Below the pieces are notes generated by a model, which worked only from the letters and a program-made list of their open reading frames with translations, had not been told where the DNA came from and ran no database searches. From Bacillota bacterium (GTDB lineage Bacteria > Bacillota > Clostridia > Lachnospirales > Lachnospiraceae): a DNA stretch of 5,411 nt. Below are positions 1 through 5,411 of this stretch, in pieces (the stretch's first letter is position 1; every line of letters starts with the position of its first letter). The DNA lies in contig JAEWWQ010000403.1 in the NCBI GenBank assembly GCA_023458855.1, positions 1 to 5,411 on the forward strand, written 5' to 3'. The position numbers and the translations under genes were made by a program.

Positions 1-424
1 CTTCAATAGTAGCATCTGCACCTGCATTGTCGCAGATGATAGCTGCTGCCTTGTCAGCAATCGCTGCTTCAAAATGTTCCATTTGCTTTGTAGCATCATC
101 ATCATGTGATAATACTTTTACTTCATAGCCCAATTCCTTTGCTTGTGCTTCTGCTGCTGTTGCTTCTGTTCCAAAAAATGGATTCGAATGTGATGGTGTA
201 ATAATATAGAGAATATTACTTCCACCTCCCGGTAATGCTTCCTGTGCAGTTTCTGCGGCTTCTGTTTCAGCTTCCGTTTCACTGGCTGCTTCTGTTGTGG
301 CTGCCTGTGTTTCTACTTCAGTTGCAGGAGCTTCTGCGGCTGATTCTGTCTTTGCTCCACAGCCCATTAGCAGAGTTGATACCATTGCAACTCCCAGTAA
401 CACACTTAATACTTTTTCTTTCAT
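1..424 (-). CDS. Sugar ABC transporter substrate-binding lipoprotein, RbsB-like, N-terminal part (runs off left edge)
   Basis: Partial gene: the first 141 codons are present and the frame is open to the window edge. It begins with a lipoprotein signal peptide: MKEK, a hydrophobic stretch (residues 5-20), and the lipobox L19-M20-G21-C22, so the mature protein should be lipid-anchored at Cys22 on the outer face of the membrane. Residues 26-63 form a low-complexity Ala/Glu/Thr-rich linker, and the globular domain begins near residue 69 with SNILYIITPSHSNPFF. The NPFF motif, the KELGYEV strand, and the IADKAAAIICDNAGAD segment are typical of the periplasmic-binding-protein type 1 (ribose/galactose) family. 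A good Shine-Dalgarno (AGGAGGA at 431-437, minus strand) sits 6-7 nt before the ATG. The protein should capture the operon's sugar for an ABC importer whose ATPase and permease are not visible. The ligand cannot be read from this fragment; context suggests a pentose such as D-apiose. Confidence 0.9.
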   Translation of the reverse strand, partial: MKEKVLSVLLGVAMVSTLLMGCGAKTESAAEAPATEVETQAATTEAASETEAETEAAETAQEALPGGGSNILYIITPSHSNPFFGTEATAAEAQAKELGYEVKVLSHDDDATKQMEHFEAAIADKAAAIICDNAGADATIE

Positions 425-467
425 TTTGTTTCCTCCTTGACCTTTCAGTTATATAGTTTTATTAGAT

Positions 468-499
468 ACTCGAAAGTTTCCTCCCGATGAATCTCAAGT
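468..499 (-). promoter_or_regulatory. Possible mRNA hairpin in the kinase/binding-protein spacer
   Basis: In the 97-nt gap (425-521) the minus-strand RNA can pair ACUUGAGA (499-492) with UUUCGAGU (475-468), an 8-bp stem with two G-U pairs. A further UUC/GAA helix (491-489 with 480-478) could form inside it across a two-base AC bulge. The apical loop holds a GGGAGG motif (486-481) with no start codon at a useful distance. No U-tract follows, so it does not look like an intrinsic terminator. It could be an mRNA processing or stabilising element that allows the binding protein to be made in excess over the enzymes, but it may be chance. The rest of the gap shows no convincing -35/-10 pair; TATAAC near 448-453 has only a poor upstream partner. 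Confidence 0.25.
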
Positions 500-521
500 C
501 ATGTAACAAATGCTCTGTTTG

Positions 522-2006
522 TCACTTTTTCAATACGAGTTTTACTGCTTCTTTCCATCCATCGTACTTTTCATCTTTTAATGTTTCCGCTATTTTCGGT
601 TCGAACTTTGTACGATTTGTGCTATTAAATATCTTATCCGTATCATAGAGCCCTAATGCAATTCCTGCTGCGTAAGCAGCACCTATTCCAGATAATTCTT
701 CAGCATCAGGTACCTGTACCGGAATTCCAAGCATGTCGCTTTGAAATTGCATAAGATACCGGTTATTGGTAGGACCTCCATCTACTCTGAGTTCTTCTAT
801 TTCAATCTCCGATGTATCCCTCATGACTTTTACGATATCTGTAATCTGATAAGCAATACAATCCAATGCTGCCCTTACAAGTTCCGCCTGCCCTGTTGTT
901 CTTGTGATTCCGCATATGATACCGGTTGCCTTACTATCCCAATAAGGTGCGCCTAATCCCGTAAATGCAGGCACCAGATATGTTTTATCCATTGGATTGG
1001 CTTGCTTAGCCAGATTCTCAGTCTCCTTTGCAGAAGCAATCATTTTTAAATCTTTTTCTATCCAGGAGATAACAGCACCGGTATAATTGATGTTTCCTTC
1101 TAAGACATAATTAACTGTTCCATCCATTCCCCAGGCCAGGGAAGTCACTACTCCCTTATCACTGAATACCGGCGTATTTCCGATATTCATCATAATAGAG
1201 GACCCGGTTCCGTAAGTTGCCTTTATCATTCCTTTTTTTAAGCATCCCTGACCAAATAGTGCACCATGGGAATCCCCCAATACGGCATGGATGGGAATTG
1301 GTCTTTCTAAAAACCCGTCAAAATCTGTAGTACCATACTCTGCATTTGAATCTGTTACTTCCGCCAGGCATTTTGTATTGATTCCAAATGCATCACAGAC
1401 TTTTTTATCCCATTGCAGGCTTGTTATATTAAACATTTGTGTTCTGGAGGCATTGGAATAGTCTGTCTTGAATTCCTTTCCTCCCGTTAATTTGTAAACA
1501 AGCCAGCTGTCAACCGTTCCACAGCATAACTCACCTCTGTCAGATTTTTCTTTTATTCCATCCACATTCTGCAATACCCATGCTATTTTCGCTGCGGAAA
1601 AATAAGGTGACAATTGCAGACCTGTGCTTTTCTTTATCATTTGTGCCAATCCAGCCCGGGCAATCTCATTACAGATTGATTCCCCTCTTGCGCATTGCCA
1701 GACAATAGCATTATAAACAGGTTTTCCCGTTATTTTGTCCCATACAAGTGCCGTTTCTCTTTGATTACTGATTCCAACACCTAATATCTCATTTTTATCA
1801 ATACCGCTTTTCTTTATTAAGTCTATCACTACCTGAATGCAGTTTTGATAGATTTCTGTCGGTCTGTGTTCGACCCATCCCTTTTCATTAATAATCTGTT
1901 CATGCGGCTTATCAGCTCTACCTATCAATTGTCCTTCTTTATTGAACAATAAGGCCTTCGTTCCCTGTGTACTCTGATCAATTCCCAATATATATTTTTC
2001 TGCCAT
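522..2006 (-). CDS. FGGY-family carbohydrate kinase, glycerol-kinase-like (putative ketopentose/apulose kinase)
   Basis: A full-length 494-residue FGGY kinase (family usual about 490-520). It should phosphorylate a sugar or polyol hydroxyl with ATP in the cytoplasm. Visible signatures are the N-terminal phosphate-binding loop LGIDQSTQGTKA (7-18), GWVEHRP (43-49), NQRET (81-85), VYNAIVWQ (97-104), PYFS (134-137), the catalytic-base segment GDSHGALFGQ (244-253, base Asp245), YGTGSS (265-270), PAFTGLGAPYW (346-356) and the second nucleotide loop LRVDGG (406-411). Overall it resembles E. coli GlpK closely, with R83, E84, W103, Y135 and D245 kept. However, GDQQ has become GDSH, the CF after YGTG (Phe270 contacts glycerol) has become SS, and the GGKGGTR fructose-bisphosphate loop is absent. 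These changes and the operon context argue against glycerol as substrate; apulose or another ketose is inferred. The gene starts 9 nt after the transketolase C-subunit stop with only a weak AGGT Shine-Dalgarno overlapping that stop, so translation is probably coupled. An automatic label of glycerol kinase or xylulokinase would be expected. Confidence 0.9.
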   Translation of the reverse strand: MAEKYILGIDQSTQGTKALLFNKEGQLIGRADKPHEQIINEKGWVEHRPTEIYQNCIQVVIDLIKKSGIDKNEILGVGISNQRETALVWDKITGKPVYNAIVWQCARGESICNEIARAGLAQMIKKSTGLQLSPYFSAAKIAWVLQNVDGIKEKSDRGELCCGTVDSWLVYKLTGGKEFKTDYSNASRTQMFNITSLQWDKKVCDAFGINTKCLAEVTDSNAEYGTTDFDGFLERPIPIHAVLGDSHGALFGQGCLKKGMIKATYGTGSSIMMNIGNTPVFSDKGVVTSLAWGMDGTVNYVLEGNINYTGAVISWIEKDLKMIASAKETENLAKQANPMDKTYLVPAFTGLGAPYWDSKATGIICGITRTTGQAELVRAALDCIAYQITDIVKVMRDTSEIEIEELRVDGGPTNNRYLMQFQSDMLGIPVQVPDAEELSGIGAAYAAGIALGLYDTDKIFNSTNRTKFEPKIAETLKDEKYDGWKEAVKLVLKK

Positions 2007-2015
2007 ATCTGTTAC

Positions 2016-2945
2016 CTACATCAGATCTTTAGCTGCTTTTGCTATACCCTCAGCGTTCAATCCATAATAATCAAATACTTCTTTTGAAGTACCAGTAATA
2101 ACAGGTGCATCAGGCAGTGCCATATTAATTACTTTCTTCGGACATTCGCTTCCTACGACCTGACTTACCATAGAACCAAGTCCGCCAAACGGTGCATGCT
2201 CCTCAACCGTAATTACTGCCTTGGCATTTAATGCTGCTTTTACAATGGCGTCTTTATCTAATGGTTTTACACAATACATGTCAACTACCGTTGCACTGAT
2301 TCCTTCTTTTTCTAAAATCTCAGCTGCTTCTACAGATGGTCTTACCATTTCGCCACATGAGATAATTGCAACATCTGTTCCCTCTTTGATAACAGTTGCT
2401 TTATCCATGGTAAATGGACAATCAGTTTCTGAATAAATATCTTCTACCGGATTTCGTCCAACACGGATATAAGCCGGTTTTTCATCTTTTAGCAATTCTT
2501 CCATCAAGCATCTTGTCTGATGTCTGTCACTCGGAAGATATACTCTCATATTAGGAATTGCTGACATGGCTGCTATATCTTGTGCAGAATGATGACTCAT
2601 TCCTAGCGCTCCATAACTAATACCACCACTGATTCCTATTAATTTTACATTTGTATTGGAATAAGCTGCATCAACTTTAGCCTGTTCATAGCTTCTGGTC
2701 GATAAGAAGCATGCCGGAGATGCTGCATATGGTTTTTTACCGCATTTTGCTAAGCCTGCTGATATGCTGACCAGATTCTGTTCTGCGATTCCAACTTCTA
2801 CAAATTGTTCCGGAAATTCTTTTGCATATGGTGCCAAAGACGCAGAACCTCTTGAATCGCTGCATAATACAACGATATCTTTATCTGTTTTTGCTTTCTC
2901 CATTAATACTTCACAGATCGCCTGTCTATTTGGAATTTTATTCAT
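2016..2945 (-). CDS. Transketolase C-terminal subunit (pyrimidine-binding and C-domain; AptB-like)
   Basis: A 309-residue protein holding the second half of a transketolase: a pyrimidine-binding domain (about 1-170) and the transketolase C-domain (about 185-309). Visible landmarks are FVEVGIAEQN (48-57), in which Glu55 would activate the TPP aminopyrimidine ring; FLSTRSYEQ (80-88); ISGGISYGALGMSHHSAQDIA (105-125), containing His118/His119; LPSD (137-140); PAYIRVGR (157-164); and VEEHAPFGGLGS in the C-domain. It must pair with the N-terminal subunit encoded just upstream, because TPP binds at the interface between the two halves. Together they transfer a two-carbon ketol unit from a ketose phosphate to an aldose phosphate. 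A longer frame reaches ATG 2969, but the ATG at 2945 is preferred since AAAGGAGG lies 9 nt before it. Its ATG overlaps the upstream stop (ATGAATAA, 8 nt), implying coupled translation. In the apiose pathway the matching subunit is called AptB; that specific role here is inferred from context. Confidence 0.92.
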   Translation of the reverse strand: MNKIPNRQAICEVLMEKAKTDKDIVVLCSDSRGSASLAPYAKEFPEQFVEVGIAEQNLVSISAGLAKCGKKPYAASPACFLSTRSYEQAKVDAAYSNTNVKLIGISGGISYGALGMSHHSAQDIAAMSAIPNMRVYLPSDRHQTRCLMEELLKDEKPAYIRVGRNPVEDIYSETDCPFTMDKATVIKEGTDVAIISCGEMVRPSVEAAEILEKEGISATVVDMYCVKPLDKDAIVKAALNAKAVITVEEHAPFGGLGSMVSQVVGSECPKKVINMALPDAPVITGTSKEVFDYYGLNAEGIAKAAKDLM

Positions 2946-3771
2946 GAAGTACAGCCTCCTTTCTCTCATCTAAGTCTTTCATAATCTGTGCATATTCTTC
3001 TTCTTTCGGTACATGATGATGCCACGATGCTTTATTTTCCATAACGGAAGAGCCATATCCTTTTACCGTATTTGCAATGATTACCGTCGGTTTTCCCTTC
3101 ACTGTTTTAGCTTTATTAAAAGCAGCATCTAACTGTTCTATATCATTTCCATCTTCTACAGTAATTACATTCCAGCCAAATCCGGACCATCTTTCTATCT
3201 GACTGTCATGTGCCATGACTTCTTCTGTACCTCCGGAAATCTGTAACCTGTTCCTGTCAACAATTGCGCAAAGATTATCCAGCTTATATTGGTGTGCCGC
3301 CATTGCACCTTCCCATACCGAACCTTCTGCTAATTCTCCGTCACCCATAACCGTATAGACTCTGTAGTCCTGCTTGTTCATTTTTCCTGCGATTGCCATT
3401 CCCACACTTACCGGAAGTCCATGGCCCAGAGAACCTGAATTCATTTCAATTCCTGGGAGCTTATTATTTGGATGTCCGATAAATTTCGATCCAAATTTTG
3501 AGAACTCTTGAATCACCTTTTCAATTGGAAAAAATCCTTTTTCTGCCAGTACTGCATAAAGTGCTTCTACGCAATGTCCCTTACTCATAACAAAACGGTC
3601 ACGATTCGGATCCTCCATATTTTCAGGACTGATATTCATCTGTCTGAAATATAGTGTAACTAAAATATCAATAACGCTCATATCACCGCCGATATGTCCG
3701 CCTTTACCTTCTACAATCATATCAATTACATTTTTTCGTAATTCATAGGATAATACTTTTAAATTTTTCAT
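2938..3771 (-). CDS. Transketolase N-terminal subunit (TPP-binding; AptA-like)
   Basis: A 277-residue protein equivalent to the first half of a transketolase, carrying the diphosphate-binding half of the TPP site. The signature GDG(143-145)ELAEGSVWEGAMAAHQ...N174 is the classic GDG-X(about 27)-N motif that holds the Mg2+-TPP diphosphate. Other family landmarks are GKGGHIGGDMS (22-32), VMSKGHCVEALYA (61-73), GHP (99-101), GSLGHGLPVSVGMA (113-126) and ENKASWHHHVP (245-255). Full-length transketolases are about 620-670 residues; the two halves here total 586, as expected for a natural two-gene enzyme. It is not a frameshifted gene: each half has its own strong Shine-Dalgarno (here AAAGGAGG at 3778-3785, six bases from the ATG) and a complete domain boundary. 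It follows the isomerase stop by 21 nt. The presence of a dedicated copy in a sugar operon points to a specialised donor, such as apulose 4-phosphate (AptA in the described apiose pathway), or to general pentose-phosphate support; the first is favoured by context. Confidence 0.92.
   Translation of the reverse strand: MKNLKVLSYELRKNVIDMIVEGKGGHIGGDMSVIDILVTLYFRQMNISPENMEDPNRDRFVMSKGHCVEALYAVLAEKGFFPIEKVIQEFSKFGSKFIGHPNNKLPGIEMNSGSLGHGLPVSVGMAIAGKMNKQDYRVYTVMGDGELAEGSVWEGAMAAHQYKLDNLCAIVDRNRLQISGGTEEVMAHDSQIERWSGFGWNVITVEDGNDIEQLDAAFNKAKTVKGKPTVIIANTVKGYGSSVMENKASWHHHVPKEEEYAQIMKDLDERKEAVLHE
2955..2962 (-). promoter_or_regulatory. Ribosome binding site that decides the transketolase C-subunit start
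   Basis: AAAGGAGG on the minus strand, 9 nt before the ATG at 2945-2943. It lies inside the last codons of the N-subunit gene. The in-frame ATG at 2969 lies upstream of this site and has no comparable Shine-Dalgarno, so the extra eight residues (MRERRLYF) of the longest frame are probably not translated. Confidence 0.75.
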
Positions 3772-3792
3772 AATTTTCCTCCTTTACCGTAT

Positions 3793-5193
3793 TCATTCTC
3801 CCCGAATATAAGCTTTTACCTCTTCTTCAATTGGATCATATAAGTCTGGCTTTACTCCTATATATTTACAAGCTTCATATAATACAGGAACAACGTCTTT
3901 ATGAATTCCTACGCAGTGGTGGATATATGGTCCGCATACGATTTTATCCTCCAGACGTTTCAGATTTTCTACTTCAACCCACACATAGGTTCCTTTTGTA
4001 TAAGGTCCTTCAACGCCTGTTGCATTACCCAATAATAATGAATATTCTCCATTATCGCCGTCAAATCTGCATAAGGTCATCTTTCCATGTTTTGCTTCTG
4101 CTTCAACAGCGCCCGGATGCTCAAATGCCAGCGGATAACCGATGGTCGGTTTTTCTTTTGCTACTGAGATTGGCCATGGTCCACAATGCTGGAGCAATTC
4201 ACCATTTTCATTATCCGGATGCCTTACTGTCCAGTCTGCAAAAAATCCTCTCGCTTCATCCATTCCGGCTGCTTCCACCATAACTGCCGTAATTGCTCCG
4301 TGAATATCTGTCTCACATACAACTGGAATGCCCTCTTCATTCAATAAGGAATTCGCTGCACATGGCATAATACCGATTTCACTTTGCAATGCATTCCAGC
4401 ATTGAATTGCAATTGCATTACATCCATATTTATCAGCTAAGCTCTTCATAGCTACTTTTAGAGCAGCGACATTTTCTAATTCTTCGTCTTTGATTTTTAT
4501 ATTCATGCTGTCTTTACAGTATTGAATTACTTTTGCAACTTCTGTTCCTTCTTTTTTTGCATTTTTTACTTCCATTGTTAGTTCTGGCATCGGAATCGGT
4601 GATAATTGAATATTGAATCTTTCCAGCAATTCTCCTTCATTACACATTGTTGACCAGAAATCAAACGGTCTTGGTGCTATCTGAAGAATTCTGGTATGCC
4701 GGAATACCGTTACAACATTGCATACTGCTAAGAAGTCTTTGATTCCTCTTTCAAATTCAGAATCGGTTAATCTGCAGTTTGTCATATAGGTAAAGGGAAC
4801 CTGGAAACGTCTCAACACTTTTCCTGTTGCGAATAATCCGCATTGACTGTCTCTTAATCTGATTCCTTTTTCATCCGGTCTCTCATCTCTCGGACCCCAA
4901 AGCAATACCGGCACTCCCAGCTTTTTAGCTAATCTTGCACACACATATTCCGTACCAAAATTACAATGCGGAAGAAATAGTCCGGTTACTCCTTCTGTTC
5001 TGAACTTCTCTGCAATTTTTTCCATATCGCTGTCATCATAAAGAAGTCCTTCTTCATTGATGTCCTTGATATCCACATATTCAACACCTAGTTCATCCAA
5101 CCTCTTTCTTGTCAGATCTGCATACTTGATTGCATCCGGTGCGCTGAAAATACTTCTTCTGGTCGGTGCAAATCCCAATTTCATCTTCTTCAC
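3793..5193 (-). CDS. L-fucose/L-arabinose isomerase-superfamily ketol-isomerase (putative pentose isomerase)
   Basis: A 466-residue protein of the FucI/AraA-like fold (L-fucose isomerase and related proteins), which interconverts aldoses and ketoses with a divalent metal, usually Mn2+. Numbered from the GTG start, it has the N-terminal MKLGFAPTRRS (4-14), a Rossmann-like region with LFLPHCNFG (72-80), VLLWGPRDERP (96-106), the core AIAIQCWNALQ (260-270), and the diagnostic CETDIHGAITAVM (293-305). Glu294 of that motif, Asp320 in FFADWT and a His of GPYIHHCVGIH (425/426) probably correspond to the Glu/Asp/His metal ligands of FucI; this mapping is by inspection. E. coli FucI is about 590 residues, so this is a shorter branch often mislabelled fucose isomerase. 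No fuculokinase-aldolase set is present, while a kinase and split transketolase follow directly, so a substrate such as D-apiose is inferred; sulfoquinovose isomerase is a rival. The start is uncertain: ATG 5208 lacks a Shine-Dalgarno, whereas GTG 5193 has GGAGGA 7 nt upstream. The C-terminal stop is followed by a 21-nt gap. Confidence 0.88.
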   Translation of the reverse strand: MKKMKLGFAPTRRSIFSAPDAIKYADLTRKRLDELGVEYVDIKDINEEGLLYDDSDMEKIAEKFRTEGVTGLFLPHCNFGTEYVCARLAKKLGVPVLLWGPRDERPDEKGIRLRDSQCGLFATGKVLRRFQVPFTYMTNCRLTDSEFERGIKDFLAVCNVVTVFRHTRILQIAPRPFDFWSTMCNEGELLERFNIQLSPIPMPELTMEVKNAKKEGTEVAKVIQYCKDSMNIKIKDEELENVAALKVAMKSLADKYGCNAIAIQCWNALQSEIGIMPCAANSLLNEEGIPVVCETDIHGAITAVMVEAAGMDEARGFFADWTVRHPDNENGELLQHCGPWPISVAKEKPTIGYPLAFEHPGAVEAEAKHGKMTLCRFDGDNGEYSLLLGNATGVEGPYTKGTYVWVEVENLKRLEDKIVCGPYIHHCVGIHKDVVPVLYEACKYIGVKPDLYDPIEEEVKAYIRGE

Positions 5194-5200
5194 ATTCTTT

Positions 5201-5206
5201 TCCTCC
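5201..5206 (-). promoter_or_regulatory. Ribosome binding site favouring a GTG start for the isomerase
   Basis: GGAGGA on the minus strand with a 7-nt spacer to the GTG at 5193-5191. It lies within the second and third codons of the longer frame that begins at ATG 5208. That ATG is only 3 nt after the LacI stop and is preceded by AATTTATAGAAT, which has no anti-16S complementarity. A start at Met of MKLGFAP (5184) would be about 16 nt from the site, too far. Confidence 0.6.
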
Positions 5207-5211
5207 ATATT

Positions 5212-5411
5212 CTATAAATTCAAATTTTTAACACTGTCTCTTTCAATAAACTCTGTACAAATCTGGGTCTTTGTAATAACTTCACTTTTATTCTTAATTA
5301 AATCAATCATTCTTCTGACTGCGATCTGCCCCATTTCCTGTTTTGGTACCCGTAAACTTGTCAGTCTCGGAGATGCGATCTCACAAAAAGGCAAATCGTC
5401 AAATCCGATAA
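5212..5411 (-). CDS. LacI-family transcriptional regulator, C-terminal end (runs off right edge)
   Basis: The last 65 residues of a LacI/GalR repressor; the N-terminal helix-turn-helix and most of the effector-binding core are outside the window. What remains begins IGFDDLPFCEIASPRLTSLRVP, the characteristic C-terminal core segment in which the Asp-Asp pair and the PxLT(S/T)(L/V)R strand sit near the sugar-binding cleft. It continues with MGQIAVRRMIDLI, the final helix, and CTEFIERDSV, the usual closing (L/F)xxRxS strand. The stop (TAG, 5212-5214) is 18 nt before the preferred isomerase start, so the regulator is the upstream gene of the same transcription unit and probably controls this operon and itself. 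Its operator must lie upstream, beyond the right edge. The effector is not readable; it is presumably the imported sugar or an early pathway intermediate. Confidence 0.93.
   Translation of the reverse strand, partial: IGFDDLPFCEIASPRLTSLRVPKQEMGQIAVRRMIDLIKNKSEVITKTQICTEFIERDSVKNLNL

Noticed and set aside
235..456. A 73-codon leucine-rich open frame on the plus strand
   Set aside because: It is the complement of the binding protein's Ala/Glu/Thr-rich linker and signal peptide, whose codon bias generates a hydrophobic-looking shadow.
425..470. Internal promoter for the binding-protein gene (TATAAC -10-like motif)
   Set aside because: The best -35 candidate at a proper distance (TTTCGA) matches the consensus at only three of six positions, so it cannot be supported.
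506..522. Intrinsic terminator at the end of the kinase gene (ACAAA...TTTGT)
   Set aside because: The stem is only five AT-rich pairs and no U-tract follows on the transcribed strand.
522..2006. Housekeeping glycerol kinase (glpK)
   Set aside because: The fold matches, but the glycerol-contacting residues and the FBP loop differ, and there is no glpF, glpD or glpO neighbour; the context is a sugar operon.
2016..3771. A frameshifted or disrupted full-length transketolase
   Set aside because: Both halves have their own Shine-Dalgarno and start and break at the natural domain boundary; two-gene transketolases are well known.
3831..4283. A 150-codon open frame on the plus strand
   Set aside because: It is antisense to the isomerase, whose family motifs are intact in this stretch; the peptide is Leu/His/Arg-rich with no recognisable domain and lacks a Shine-Dalgarno.

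Overview
The window looks like part of a carbohydrate-use operon from an anaerobic, gut-type Firmicute, probably of the Lachnospiraceae or a close relative. The reasons are moderately AT-rich DNA, strong AGGAGG-type ribosome binding sites, very tight gene packing, a lipoprotein sugar-binding protein with the MKEKVLSVLLG...LLMGC style of signal peptide and an A/E/T-rich linker, and a LacI-type local regulator. The taxonomic call is inference; no marker gene is present.

All genes lie on the minus strand, so the operon reads from right to left. In transcription order they are: the C-terminal end of a LacI-family repressor (running off the right edge); a metal-dependent ketol-isomerase of the L-fucose/L-arabinose isomerase superfamily; the N-terminal (TPP-binding) and C-terminal (pyrimidine-binding plus C-domain) halves of a split transketolase; a FGGY-family carbohydrate kinase that resembles glycerol kinase but has an altered substrate pocket; and the N-terminal part of a ribose/galactose-type ABC solute-binding lipoprotein (running off the left edge). 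The gaps are 14-29 nt, an 8-nt overlap and 9 nt. The only real spacer, 97 nt, lies before the binding protein and contains a possible mRNA hairpin but no convincing promoter or terminator.

Taken together the genes suggest this route: a sugar is imported by an ABC transporter (ATPase and permease presumably beyond the left edge), isomerised from aldose to ketose, phosphorylated by the FGGY kinase, and cleaved by the split transketolase, which moves a two-carbon ketol unit to glyceraldehyde 3-phosphate. This matches the published non-oxidative D-apiose pathway (apiose -> apulose -> apulose 4-phosphate -> dihydroxyacetone phosphate + xylulose 5-phosphate by the two-subunit AptAB transketolase). 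D-Apiose, the branched pentose of rhamnogalacturonan II, apiogalacturonan and apiin, is therefore the leading substrate hypothesis. The assignment rests on gene content, not on an alignment, and another ketose route is possible. The closest rival, the sulfo-transketolase pathway for sulfoquinovose, also has a split transketolase and a sugar isomerase, but it does not need an FGGY kinase.

Two starts were moved from the longest-ORF position because of Shine-Dalgarno placement: the transketolase C-subunit (ATG at 2945) and the isomerase (probably GTG at 5193).
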